Assembly: GCA_963846565.1 (NCBI GenBank)
Contig: CAWJWL010000001.1
Coordinates: 248,001-312,000, forward strand
Length of the DNA: 64,000 nt
Direction: 5' to 3'
Source: WHSW01 sp963846565
GTDB lineage: Bacteria > Actinomycetota > Thermoleophilia > Solirubrobacterales > 70-9
Every line of letters begins with the position of its first letter. The stretch's first letter is position 1. Shown here one piece after another: positions 39,711-48,543 of this stretch. The position numbers were made by a program, and so were the translations under genes. Under the pieces are notes generated by a model. That model was not told the DNA's origin. It ran no database searches and saw nothing but the letters and a program-made list of their open reading frames with translations.

Positions 39711-40066
39711 GCCGCGCGACGAACGCCGTCGCCCGCAAGCGGCGCAAGAAGAAGGTCCTCAACCAGGCGAAGGGCTACTACGGGCGCAAGCACTCGAGCT
39801 ACCGGCTCGCGAACGAGCAGGTCATGCGCTCGGGCTACTACGCCTACCGCGACCGCCGCACCCGCAAGCGCGACATGCGCAGGCTCTGGATCGTCCGGAT
39901 CAACGCGGCAGCACGGCGCGAGGGCATGAGCTACTCGCAACTGATGCACGGCCTCTCCGAGGCCGGCGTCGAGGTCAACCGCAAGATGCTGGCCGACATC
40001 GCCGTGCGCGATCCCGAGGCGTTTCGACGTTTTACCGAGCAAGCCCGGGAGGCCGTGGCGGCCTGA
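39707..40066 (+). CDS. rplT: 50S ribosomal protein bL20
   Basis: 119 aa from GTG 39707: VARKRRKKKVLNQAKGYYGRK, YAYRDRRTRKRDMRRLWIVRINAAAR and KMLADIAVRDPEAFRRFTEQA. Early 50S assembly protein and, in many bacteria, repressor of its own operon by binding the mRNA leader; no such leader structure was identified here. A terminator follows. Confidence 0.97.
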   Translation: MSRATNAVARKRRKKKVLNQAKGYYGRKHSSYRLANEQVMRSGYYAYRDRRTRKRDMRRLWIVRINAAARREGMSYSQLMHGLSEAGVEVNRKMLADIAVRDPEAFRRFTEQAREAVAA

Positions 40067-40097
40067 GGCAACCCTCGACCGCCAACCAGACTTCACC

Positions 40098-40122
40098 GGG
40101 CGTCCGAGAGGGCGCCCTTTTT
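40098..40122 (+). terminator. Rho-independent terminator after rplT
   Basis: GGGCGTCC-GAGA-GGGCGCCC (8 pairs, one G-U) followed by TTTTT, 32 nt after the rplT stop and 14 nt before the next gene. It would end rpmI-rplT transcription, so the following methyltransferase-pheST genes depend on read-through or another promoter. Confidence 0.85.
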
Positions 40123-40135
40123 GTTGAGAGAACGG

Positions 40136-40819
40136 ATGATCACCAGCAAGGACAACGAGAAGCTCAAGCTGATCCGAAAGCTCGCGGATCGCAAGCACCG
40201 CGAGCGCGAGGGCCTGTTCGTCGCCGAGGGCGAGGACCTGGTCGACGCCGCGGCTGCCGCGGGGGTCAAGGCCGAGTTCGTTCTCCGCTCCGGCGAGGAC
40301 GTCGAGCCCGCGCTGCTCGACGGGGTAAGCGCGCTCGGGTCGGGCACGCGGGTGCTCGGTGTGTATCGGCAGCACCCTCCTCCCGCGGTCGAGGGCTTCT
40401 GCGTCTACCTGCATGGCGTAGGCGACCCCGGAAACGTCGGGGCGATCATCCGGACGGCGCACGCCCTCCTCGATGCGCCCGTGATCGTCGGGGCGGGGTC
40501 GGCGGATCCCTTCTCACCCAAGGCAGTGCGCGCGAGCATGGGCTCGATCTTCGCCTCGCCCCCGATCGTCGGGAGCTTCGCCGGCCTTCCGCCTCCGGTC
40601 GTCGGGCTCGTCGCGCACGGCGGTCAGCCCCCGGACGACGAGCCGGTCGGGGGCCTCGTCGTAGGCGCAGAGCGCGAGGGTCTTCCAGGCGAGGTCGTGA
40701 GCGCGTGCGACAGGCTCTGGACGATTCCGCTGCGCGGAAGCGCCGAGTCGCTGAACGTGGCCGCGTCGGCTGCGATCGCCCTCGGGCGGATATCGTCGGC
40801 GACCCCCGAGGGGGCCTGA
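40136..40819 (+). CDS. TrmH/SpoU-family RNA 2'-O-methyltransferase
   Basis: 227 aa from ATG 40136. The N-terminal substrate-binding part is NEKLKLIRKLADRKHREREGLFVAEGEDLV; SPOUT motif 1 is GDPGNVGAIIRTA, motif 2 GLVVGAEREGLP and motif 3 IPLRGSAESLNVAASAAI. Knotted SAM site. Modifies rRNA or tRNA; exact target unknown. Stop and pheS start overlap (TGATG). Location before pheS is common in actinobacteria. Confidence 0.92.
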   Translation: MITSKDNEKLKLIRKLADRKHREREGLFVAEGEDLVDAAAAAGVKAEFVLRSGEDVEPALLDGVSALGSGTRVLGVYRQHPPPAVEGFCVYLHGVGDPGNVGAIIRTAHALLDAPVIVGAGSADPFSPKAVRASMGSIFASPPIVGSFAGLPPPVVGLVAHGGQPPDDEPVGGLVVGAEREGLPGEVVSACDRLWTIPLRGSAESLNVAASAAIALGRISSATPEGA

Positions 40820-41910
40820 TGACAACGCTGGAGAAGATCGAGCAACTGAGCGCGGAGGCGTCGGCGGCGATCGCCACCGCAGCGGATGCCGCGGCGCTCG
40901 AGGAGATGCGCGTGCGGTTCCTCGGCCGCAAGTCGGACCTGACCTCGATCCTGCGCGGGATCGCCGATCTCGAGCCCGCCGAGCGTGGCGCCGTCGGCAA
41001 GGCGGCGAACGAGGTCCGGCAGGCGCTCGAGGCCGAGCTCGGGGAGCGCTCGCGGGCGCTCGAGGGAGCTGAGCTGGAGCGCTCCCTCGCCGCCGGCGCG
41101 ATCGACGTGACCCTCCCGGGCGCGCCACCGGCGCCGACCGCCGCGCAGAACCTGCTCATCCGCACGCAGCGCGAGATCGAGGACGTCTTCGCCGGCCTCG
41201 GATACCAGGTGCTGGAGGGCCCGGAGGTCGAGCTCGACTATTACAACTTCACGGCACTCAACCATCCGCCGGGCCACCCGGCGCGGATGGCGCAGGACAC
41301 CTTCTACGTCGACCCGGAAACGGTCGAGCTGCCGGCCGGCCCCGAGGACGTCGTCCTGCGGACGCACACGTCGCCGATGCAGGTGCGAGCGATGGAGGCG
41401 CAGGAGCCGCCGCTCATGATCGTCGTGCCGGGCCGCTGCTACCGCTCGGACCCGTTCGACGCCACGCACAGCCCCGTCTTCCATCAGGTCGAGGGGCTTG
41501 CCGTCGGCGAGAACATCACGCTCGCCGACCTCAAGGGCACGCTCGACGCGCTCGCCCGCGGCATCTTTGGGCCCGAGCGCGAGACGCGCTTGCGCCCCGG
41601 CTTCTTCCCCTTCACCGAGCCGAGCGTGGAGGTGGACGTCTCCTGCTTCGGTTGCGGCGGCACCGGCCTCCTTCCCGACGGGTCGCGCGACCCGCTCTGC
41701 AAGGGAGTGGGCTGGATCGAGATCCTGGGCTCGGGGATGGTCGACCCGAACGTGTTCGGCTTCGTGCGTGAGAACGGCTACGACCCGGAACGGGTCCAGG
41801 GCTTCGCTTTCGGCATGGGGATCGAGCGGATCGCAATGCTCAAGCACGCGATCCCGGACCTGCGCAAGTTCTTCGAGAACGACGTCCGCGTGCTGAGGCA
41901 GTTCCGATGA
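40819..41910 (+). CDS. pheS: Phenylalanyl-tRNA synthetase alpha subunit
   Basis: 363 aa from ATG 40819. An N-terminal coiled coil is followed by the class II core: GYQVLEGPEVELDYYNFTALN, HPARMAQDTFYV, VLRTHTSPMQVRAM, PGRCYRSDPFDATHSPVFHQ and FAFGMGIERIAML. Forms an alpha2-beta2 enzyme with PheT. Stop overlaps pheT start (ATGA). Confidence 0.97.
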   Translation: MTTLEKIEQLSAEASAAIATAADAAALEEMRVRFLGRKSDLTSILRGIADLEPAERGAVGKAANEVRQALEAELGERSRALEGAELERSLAAGAIDVTLPGAPPAPTAAQNLLIRTQREIEDVFAGLGYQVLEGPEVELDYYNFTALNHPPGHPARMAQDTFYVDPETVELPAGPEDVVLRTHTSPMQVRAMEAQEPPLMIVVPGRCYRSDPFDATHSPVFHQVEGLAVGENITLADLKGTLDALARGIFGPERETRLRPGFFPFTEPSVEVDVSCFGCGGTGLLPDGSRDPLCKGVGWIEILGSGMVDPNVFGFVRENGYDPERVQGFAFGMGIERIAMLKHAIPDLRKFFENDVRVLRQFR

Positions 41911-44414
41911 AGGTCCCGTACTCCTGGTTGCGCGAGCTCTGCGATCCCGGCCTCTCGCCCGAGGAGATCGGCGCGACGCTGTCGATGCACTCGATCGAGC
42001 TCGAGCGGATCTCGCATCGCGGATCGCCGAGCGGTGACGGGTTTGTCGTCGGCAGGGTGCTCTCCGCCGAGCAGCACCCGGACGCCGACCGCCTGCGGGT
42101 CTGTGAGGTCGAGACGGGCGATGGCGCGCGGACGATCGTCTGCGGGGCGCCGAACGTCGCCGCCGGCCAGACCGTCGCAGTTGCGCTCCCTGGCGCGGTG
42201 ATGCCCGACGGCACGAAGCTGGGCAAGGCGAAGCTTCGCGGGGTCGAGTCCGACGGGATGATCCTCTCCGAGTCCGAGCTCGAGCTCGGAGACGACGAGG
42301 ATGGGATCCTCGTCCTCTCCGATGAACAAATCCCGGCCACCTCCTCGCCTTCGGCTCCGGGGGTGCCGGGGTCGGCCGAGGGACTGGCGCCTGGAACTCC
42401 GCTCTCCGAGATCTTCGCCGTCTCCGACCCCGTGATCGAGCTGGAGCCGACGTCGAACCGGATCGACTGCTTCGGCGTCTACGGGGTCGCCCGGGAGCTT
42501 CATGCCGTCACCGGCTCCGAGCTTGCGCCCGCGCCTTGGGACGGCGACGCCGAGGCGACGGGGGAGGGCACCGCCGTCGACTACGGCTCGGTCACGGTTG
42601 AAGCGCCGGACCTCTGCCCCCGGTTCAGCGCCCGAGTGTTCACGGACGTGACGATCGGCCCCTCGCCGCCTTGGCTCAAGGCCCGCCTGCGCGGCGCCGG
42701 TATGCGGCCGATCAACAACGTGGTCGACATCACCAACTACGTGATGTTGCTGACCTCGCAGCCGCTTCACGCCTTCGATCTCGACAAGGTCCCGGGCGGG
42801 GAGATCATCGTCCGCACGGCGCGCGAGGGGGAGAAGATGACCACGCTCGACGGGGTCGAGCGCAGCTTCGACACCGACACGATGCTCGTCTGTGATCGCG
42901 ACGGGCCCACCGGCGTCGCCGGGATCATGGGCGGCCAGGTCTCGGAGGTGAGCGATGACACGACTCGCGTACTGCTCGAGGTGGCCACCTGGAACGGGGT
43001 GAACATCCTGCGCACGTCGCGCAAGCTCGGGCTGCGTTCCGACGCGTCGAATCGGAACGAGAAACAGCTTCACCCGGAGCTGGCCCTTCGCGCGCAACGG
43101 GTCGCCTCAATGCTGCTCGTGGAGCTGTGTGGAGCGAAGCTCGTGCCGGGGACCATCGACACGACTGGGGAGATCCCCGAGCCCCACAGGATCCGCCTTC
43201 GCGGCGGGCGCGTCGAGCGTCTGCTCGGGATCGAGATCCCGGCCGACGACCGGGTCGAGTACCTCCGCCGGCTGGAGTTCGAGGTCGAGGTCGACGGCGA
43301 CGACCTCGAGGCCGCCGTGCCCTATCACCGCCACTACGACGTCACTCGCGAGGTCGACCTCGTCGAGGAGGTCGGCCGCATACACGGCTACGCAAAGCAC
43401 CTGCCCGCGACCCTGCCGGAGATCGTCCGCGCCGGCGGGCTCAGCGTCGACCAGCGCCTGCGCAGGCGAGTCGAGGACACGGCGCGCGACCTCGGCTTCG
43501 ACCTGATCGTGTCGTTGAGCCTCGTCGATCCGGAGTTTCCGCAACGGCTGCGTATCCCGGCGGACGATCCGCGCGCTCAGCTCATCGGGATCACCAACCC
43601 GCTCTCGCGCGACCACTCGGTCCTGCGCACGACGCTCTTGGTCGGTCTCCTGGACGCCGCGCGCTACAACCTCGCCCACGGGGCGGAGCGCGCGCGGCTG
43701 GCCGAGTCCGGGCGCGCCTATCTCCGAGCGGGCGGCGCTCATCCCGGAGCCCTCGGTGGCACCTTCCCGGGCAACGACCCGGCTCCGGCCTACGAGCCTT
43801 CGCGGATCGCCTGCATCGCGAGCGGAGCGGTGCCGGGCGGCTGGCGCGGGGACGCGATCGAACCCGACTTCTACGTCCTCAAGGGCGCGCTCGAGGGCAT
43901 CGTGGGCCAGCTCGGCTGCTCCCTCGAGGTCGAGGAGGCGACCGAGCCGTTCCTGAGCCCGGGGCGGGCCGCGCGGATCAGCGTCGACGGGATCCCGGCC
44001 GGCTGGATCGGCGAGATCCACCCGCTCGTCTGCCGTGAGTGGGATCTGGATGCGGCGGCGGCGTTCGAGCTCGACCTCGGCCCCCTCGTGCTCGCCTCGC
44101 CCGCGGGTCGCGAGCACTACGAGGACGTGATCTCCTATCCGGCGGTCCACCAGGACCTGGCGGTGATCGTGCCGGAGCAGGTCGATGCGGCGCGCGTCAC
44201 GGCTGCGATTGGTGAGGGCGGCGGTGAGCTTCTGCGCTCCGTCGAGGTCTTCGACCTCTACCACGGGGAGCAGGTGGGGGAGGGCTCGAAGAGCCTCGCC
44301 CTGCGGCTCGAGTTCCGGGCTGCCGACCGCACGCTCACCGACGAGGAGGTCGGCGCTGTGCGTGAGCGGATCACGGAAAGGCTCACCGAGATCGGAGGAT
44401 CGCTCCGTGAGTGA
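41907..44414 (+). CDS. pheT: Phenylalanyl-tRNA synthetase beta subunit
   Basis: 835 aa. MKVPYSWLRELCDPGLSPEE, then the tRNA-binding OB domain (VGRVLSAEQHPDADRLRVCEV, IVCGAPNVAAGQTV), B3/B4 editing region (MRPINNVVDITNYVMLLTSQPLHAFD), B5 and core, and the C-terminal FDX-ACB domain (SYPAVHQDLAVIVPE). An insertion with Pro/Ser (ATSSPSAPGVPGSAEGL) loops out near residue 150. The stop overlaps argC by 8 nt. Confidence 0.97.
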   Translation: MKVPYSWLRELCDPGLSPEEIGATLSMHSIELERISHRGSPSGDGFVVGRVLSAEQHPDADRLRVCEVETGDGARTIVCGAPNVAAGQTVAVALPGAVMPDGTKLGKAKLRGVESDGMILSESELELGDDEDGILVLSDEQIPATSSPSAPGVPGSAEGLAPGTPLSEIFAVSDPVIELEPTSNRIDCFGVYGVARELHAVTGSELAPAPWDGDAEATGEGTAVDYGSVTVEAPDLCPRFSARVFTDVTIGPSPPWLKARLRGAGMRPINNVVDITNYVMLLTSQPLHAFDLDKVPGGEIIVRTAREGEKMTTLDGVERSFDTDTMLVCDRDGPTGVAGIMGGQVSEVSDDTTRVLLEVATWNGVNILRTSRKLGLRSDASNRNEKQLHPELALRAQRVASMLLVELCGAKLVPGTIDTTGEIPEPHRIRLRGGRVERLLGIEIPADDRVEYLRRLEFEVEVDGDDLEAAVPYHRHYDVTREVDLVEEVGRIHGYAKHLPATLPEIVRAGGLSVDQRLRRRVEDTARDLGFDLIVSLSLVDPEFPQRLRIPADDPRAQLIGITNPLSRDHSVLRTTLLVGLLDAARYNLAHGAERARLAESGRAYLRAGGAHPGALGGTFPGNDPAPAYEPSRIACIASGAVPGGWRGDAIEPDFYVLKGALEGIVGQLGCSLEVEEATEPFLSPGRAARISVDGIPAGWIGEIHPLVCREWDLDAAAAFELDLGPLVLASPAGREHYEDVISYPAVHQDLAVIVPEQVDAARVTAAIGEGGGELLRSVEVFDLYHGEQVGEGSKSLALRLEFRAADRTLTDEEVGAVRERITERLTEIGGSLRE

Positions 44415-45408
44415 GACACGCGTCGTCGTCGCCGGTGCCTCCGGCTATTCGGGCGCGCTCGCGGCGGAGCTCGTCGACCGCCACCCGCGGCTCGAGCTCG
44501 CCTACGCAACCTCGCGCTCGCACGCCGGCAAGCGGCTCCGGGACCTCTACCCCCGCTACCGGGCGGAGGTCGAGCTCACCGAGCTCGACCTCACCGAGAT
44601 CGAGGACGACGTCGAGGCAGCGATCGTGGCCTACCCGCACGGCGCCGCGGCCCCGGTCGTCGCCGGTATGCGTGGCCTTGGCCTCACGGTCGTCGACCTC
44701 TCCGCCGACTTCCGCCTCGTCGACGCGGCGATCTACGAGCTCTGGTACGCGCCCCACGGCGAGCCGGAACTGCTCGAGAACGCGGTCTACGGGCTCACCG
44801 AGCTCGCCCGCGAGGACATCCGCAGCGCCGAGCTGGTCGCCAACCCGGGCTGTTACCCGACCGCGGCGGTGCTCGCGCTCGCGCCGCTGGCCGAGCGCGG
44901 GCTCATCGAGTCGGTCGTCGTCGACGCCAAGTCCGGCGTCTCCGGCGCAGGCCGCGACGGGGGAGAGGGAACCTCGTTTGCGAGCGTGACCGAGAACGTG
45001 ACGCCGTACGGCCTCGGGGGCCACCGCCACCAGCCCGAGATCGAACAGGAGCTGAAGCGAATGGGTGCCGACGTGCCGGTGGCGTTCTTCCCGCACCTGC
45101 TGCCGATCGACCAGGGCCTCCTCGCGAGCTGCTACGTCGACCTGTCCGAGCCGTTGAGCGAGGCGGATCTCGCTGCCCTCTACAACGACCGGTACGCCGG
45201 GGAGCCGTTCGTCGAGGTCGTGGACGCGGCTCCCGGGGTCCGCGAGGTGCGCGAGACCAACCGCTGCCACGTCCATGCACTCTCCGTGGGCGAGTCACGG
45301 GTGGCCGCGTTCGCGTCGATCGACAACCTGTGGAAGGGCGCCGCCGGACAGGCGATTCAGAACCTCAACCTGATGCTCGGCCTCGAGGAGACGGAGGGGC
45401 TCTCGTGA
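44407..45408 (+). CDS. argC: N-acetyl-gamma-glutamyl-phosphate reductase
   Basis: 333 aa from GTG 44407. VVVAGASGYSGALAAELVDRHP is the NADPH-binding loop; VANPGCYPTAAVLAL holds the catalytic Cys; VDAKSGVSGAGRDGGEG and HRHQPEIEQEL follow. Third step of arginine synthesis. It begins inside pheT, so arg and phe genes look like a single transcript. No ARG box was recognised. Confidence 0.96.
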   Translation: MSETRVVVAGASGYSGALAAELVDRHPRLELAYATSRSHAGKRLRDLYPRYRAEVELTELDLTEIEDDVEAAIVAYPHGAAAPVVAGMRGLGLTVVDLSADFRLVDAAIYELWYAPHGEPELLENAVYGLTELAREDIRSAELVANPGCYPTAAVLALAPLAERGLIESVVVDAKSGVSGAGRDGGEGTSFASVTENVTPYGLGGHRHQPEIEQELKRMGADVPVAFFPHLLPIDQGLLASCYVDLSEPLSEADLAALYNDRYAGEPFVEVVDAAPGVREVRETNRCHVHALSVGESRVAAFASIDNLWKGAAGQAIQNLNLMLGLEETEGLS

Positions 45409-46577
45409 CCGTGACCGAGACGTTCTTCCGCTCCCGCTGGGTCGACGCGCCGGCGGGCGTCGAGGAGCTCCAGCCGGCCGGGCTGGCACCCGGATTTCGC
45501 GCGGGCACGGCCGCCTGCGGGCTGAAGGACGGGGGCAAGACGGACGTCGGCGTGGTCGTCTGCGACGCCGATCGGGTGCGCTCCTCCGTGCTCCTGACCA
45601 AGAACGCCGCCGCGGCGGCGCCGATCCGCGTCTGTCGCGAGGACTGCGATCAGGGCGCGGTGCGCGCCGTGGTCGTCAACTCCGGTAACGCCAACGCCGC
45701 AACGGGCGAGCAGGGCTACGCCGACGCGCTCGCGATGCGCGACGCGACCGCCGCCGAGCTCGGCGTCGAGCCGCGCTCCGTCGCCGTGGCGGAGACCGGC
45801 GTGATCGGAGTTCCGCTCCAGACCGGGGCCGTCCTCGCCGGGATCGCCGATGCCGCAGGCGCGCTCGCGGCCGACGGTGGCGACCTCTTCGCCGCGGCGA
45901 TCATGACCACGGACCGGGGGCCGAAGCGATGCTCCGTCCGCGCCGGCGGCGTGACCGTCTCCGCCCAGGCGAAGGGTGCGGGGATGATGGAACCGGGCTT
46001 CGCGACCATGCTCTGCTTCGTGCAGACGGACGCGGTCATCGAGGACGCCGACGCCGCGCTTCGCAGCGCCGTCGCCGACTCGTTCGAGCGGATCACGGTC
46101 GACGGGCAGATGAGCACGAACGACACGGTCGTCCTGCAGGCGACCGGTGAGTCCGGCGCTCCGCTGCCCGACGGGCTCCTGGAAGCCGTGTGCCTTCAAC
46201 TCGCGCTCGAGATCGTGGCCGACGGCGAGGGCGCGACTCGCGTCGGACGGATCGATGCGCGGGGTGCTCGCGACGCCGAGGAGGCCGAGCTGGTCGCGCG
46301 CGCGATCGCCAACTCCCCGCTGGTGAAGACGGCCCTCCACGGCCGCGACCCGAACTGGGGCCGGATCGCGCAGGCCGCCGGGATGGCACTCGCGCGGGCA
46401 GGGGTCGAGGACATGGGCGATCCGGGCCCGGACGTGATCGACGCCGAGGAGCTCGCAGCCGAAACGGCGGAGGCGGAGATCGCGATCGAGCTCGGCCGCG
46501 GCGAATCCGCGGCACATGTGTATTTCTCCGACCTCACCCGCGAGTACATCGCCATCAACGCGGACTACACGACATGA
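45405..46577 (+). CDS. argJ: Ornithine acetyltransferase/N-acetylglutamate synthase
   Basis: 390 aa from GTG 45405 (GTGA overlap with argC). VVCDADRVRSSVLLTKNAAAAAP, VVNSGNANAATGEQGYADA, AKGAGMMEPGFATMLCF and DGQMSTNDTVVLQATG; the Thr in STNDT is the self-cleavage nucleophile that splits alpha and beta chains. Recycles acetyl groups in arginine synthesis, so a separate argA/argE is not needed. Confidence 0.96.
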   Translation: MTVTETFFRSRWVDAPAGVEELQPAGLAPGFRAGTAACGLKDGGKTDVGVVVCDADRVRSSVLLTKNAAAAAPIRVCREDCDQGAVRAVVVNSGNANAATGEQGYADALAMRDATAAELGVEPRSVAVAETGVIGVPLQTGAVLAGIADAAGALAADGGDLFAAAIMTTDRGPKRCSVRAGGVTVSAQAKGAGMMEPGFATMLCFVQTDAVIEDADAALRSAVADSFERITVDGQMSTNDTVVLQATGESGAPLPDGLLEAVCLQLALEIVADGEGATRVGRIDARGARDAEEAELVARAIANSPLVKTALHGRDPNWGRIAQAAGMALARAGVEDMGDPGPDVIDAEELAAETAEAEIAIELGRGESAAHVYFSDLTREYIAINADYTT

Positions 46578-47413
46578 CGACCTCTGTCGAGACGCTCCTG
46601 GAGGCCCTCCCCTACATCCGGGAGTTCCACGGGCGCACCGTCGTGATCAAGTACGGCGGCGCGGCGATGACGGATGACGCGCTTCGCGACGGCTTCGCCA
46701 CCGACGTCGTCCTGCTCAAGTACGTCGGCCTCAATCCCGTCATCGTCCACGGCGGGGGCCCCGACATCACCACCTACATGGAGCGCTTGGGGATGGAGGT
46801 CCGGTTCGTCGAGGGCATGCGGGTCTCCGACGCGCAGACGGTTGAGGTGGCGAAGATGGTCCTGCTCGGCAAGGTCAACGCCGACATCGTCATGCGCCTC
46901 AACCGCCACGGCCAGCCCGCCGTTGGGCTCTCGGGTGAGGACGGGACGCTGTTCGGCATCTCGCCGCACGAGAAGGCCGAGGAGGTTGGCTTCGTCGGCC
47001 AGATCGAGAGGGTCGACGTGGACGTCCTCAACCACATCGCCGAGGACTACATACCGGTGGTCGCCTCGGCGGGGGCCGATCGGGACGGGAACTCGATGAA
47101 CGTCAATGCGGACACGGCGGCCGGCAAGGTCGCGGCCGCGCTCGGCGCCCACAAGGCGATCTTCCTCACCGACGTTCCGGGCTGGCTCGCGGATCCGACC
47201 GACCCCGAGTCGCTCACCTCCCGCGCGAGTATCGACGAGGTCGAGGCCGCTCTCGCCGGGATCGAGGGCGGCATGCGCCCGAAGCTGGCCGCCTGCGTCG
47301 ACGCGATCCGCGGCGGGGTCGGGTCCGCGCACATCATCGACGGGCGCCGGCCGCACTCCCTGCTGCTCGAGCTCTTCACCCGGGCCGGGATCGGGACTAT
47401 GGTGACACCATGA
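46574..47413 (+). CDS. argB: Acetylglutamate kinase
   Basis: 279 aa. VVIKYGGAAMTDDALRDGFA (ATP site), VIVHGGGPDITTYMERLG, GSMNVNADTAAGKVAAALGA-like block (NSMNVNADTAAGKVA) and IEGGMRPKLAACVDAI. Second step of arginine synthesis, usually the feedback-controlled one. ATGA overlaps on both sides. Confidence 0.97.
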   Translation: MTTSVETLLEALPYIREFHGRTVVIKYGGAAMTDDALRDGFATDVVLLKYVGLNPVIVHGGGPDITTYMERLGMEVRFVEGMRVSDAQTVEVAKMVLLGKVNADIVMRLNRHGQPAVGLSGEDGTLFGISPHEKAEEVGFVGQIERVDVDVLNHIAEDYIPVVASAGADRDGNSMNVNADTAAGKVAAALGAHKAIFLTDVPGWLADPTDPESLTSRASIDEVEAALAGIEGGMRPKLAACVDAIRGGVGSAHIIDGRRPHSLLLELFTRAGIGTMVTP

Positions 47414-48543
47414 GACTCCTCGCCACGGCTGCCGTTGTCTTCTCCGTCTCCTTGGTGAGCGTGGCGCTGGCGGCATCGAACAACTTCGCCGAGCTGCCCT
47501 CGAGTCCCGAAACGACGGGCAATGCCCCGCAGGCTGTCGTCGCAGCCGACCTCGATGCGGACGGAGACCCGGACCTCGCGACCGCCAACACCGGCGCGGG
47601 TAATGTCACGATCCTCCGCAACAACGGCGCCGGCAACCTCGCCGAGCCGGGGTCGAGCCCGGCGCCCGCCGGCGCCGCGCCGCTCGCCGCCGGCGTCGCC
47701 GATCTCGACGGGGATACGGACCCGGATCTGGCGGTCGCGAACCTCGACTCCGACGACGTCACGATCCTCCGCAACAACGGCGCCGCTGCCTTCACGCCGG
47801 CCGCGACGAGCCCGGATGTCGGAGACGCCCCGCGGGCGCTCGTCGTCGCCGACCTCGACGGCGACCTCGATCAGGACATCGCGACCGGGAACCGCGACTC
47901 CGACGACGTCACGATCCTCCTCAACGACGGCACGGGGGAGTTCAGCGAGCCGGCCTCGAGCCCGGTGCCCGTAGGTCCCGGCCCCGTGGGGATCACGGCC
48001 GCCGACCTCGACGGGGACACGGACCGGGACATCGCGACGTCGACGGTCGCCGCGGACAGCGTGACCGTGCTCCTCAACGACGGCTCCGGCGCCTTCACGG
48101 AAGCTCCGTCGAGTCCCGAGGCGGTCGGAAACGGCCCGCGCGCGGTCCTCGCCGTCAACGTCGACGGTGACGCGGATCAGGACCTCGCCGTCGCCAACAC
48201 CGGAGGCGAGAGCCTCACGATCCTGCGAAACAACGGCTCCGCCAATTTCGCCGAGCCGGCCTCGAGCCCCGAGGAGACGGGCCACGGTCCGCTCTCGATC
48301 GGCGCGGCGGACTTCGACGACGATGCGGATCCGGACCTCGCGGTCACCAACCACCACTCCGACGACATGACGGTCCTGCGAAACAACGGCCACGGCAACT
48401 TCGCCGAGCCCTCGTCGAGCCCGGAACCCGTCGGCGACGGCGCAACGGCCATCGCACCCGCCGACCTCGACGGCGACGGGGATCCGGACCTCGCGGTGGC
48501 CAACCACTTCGAAGACAGCGTCACGATCCTGCGCAACAGGTGA
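47410..48543 (+). CDS. Exported FG-GAP-repeat protein embedded in the arg operon
   Basis: 377 aa. The signal peptide is LLATAAVVFSVSLVSVALAA. It is followed by seven near-identical repeats of about 48 residues, each with ADLDGDxDxDxA and SDDVTILRNNG, the Ca-binding FG-GAP/VCBS propeller blades. Starts in the argB stop (ATGA) and ends in the argD start (GTGA), so it is translated in series with cytosolic arginine enzymes. An unrelated role in arginine synthesis is not apparent; it looks like a passenger. Confidence 0.88.
   Translation: MRLLATAAVVFSVSLVSVALAASNNFAELPSSPETTGNAPQAVVAADLDADGDPDLATANTGAGNVTILRNNGAGNLAEPGSSPAPAGAAPLAAGVADLDGDTDPDLAVANLDSDDVTILRNNGAAAFTPAATSPDVGDAPRALVVADLDGDLDQDIATGNRDSDDVTILLNDGTGEFSEPASSPVPVGPGPVGITAADLDGDTDRDIATSTVAADSVTVLLNDGSGAFTEAPSSPEAVGNGPRAVLAVNVDGDADQDLAVANTGGESLTILRNNGSANFAEPASSPEETGHGPLSIGAADFDDDADPDLAVTNHHSDDMTVLRNNGHGNFAEPSSSPEPVGDGATAIAPADLDGDGDPDLAVANHFEDSVTILRNR

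Noticed and set aside
47047..48507. 486-codon minus-strand frame opposite the argB/FG-GAP genes
   Set aside because: Its repeated look (VEV..RDREVRIRI) is the mirror of the FG-GAP repeats in the sense gene.
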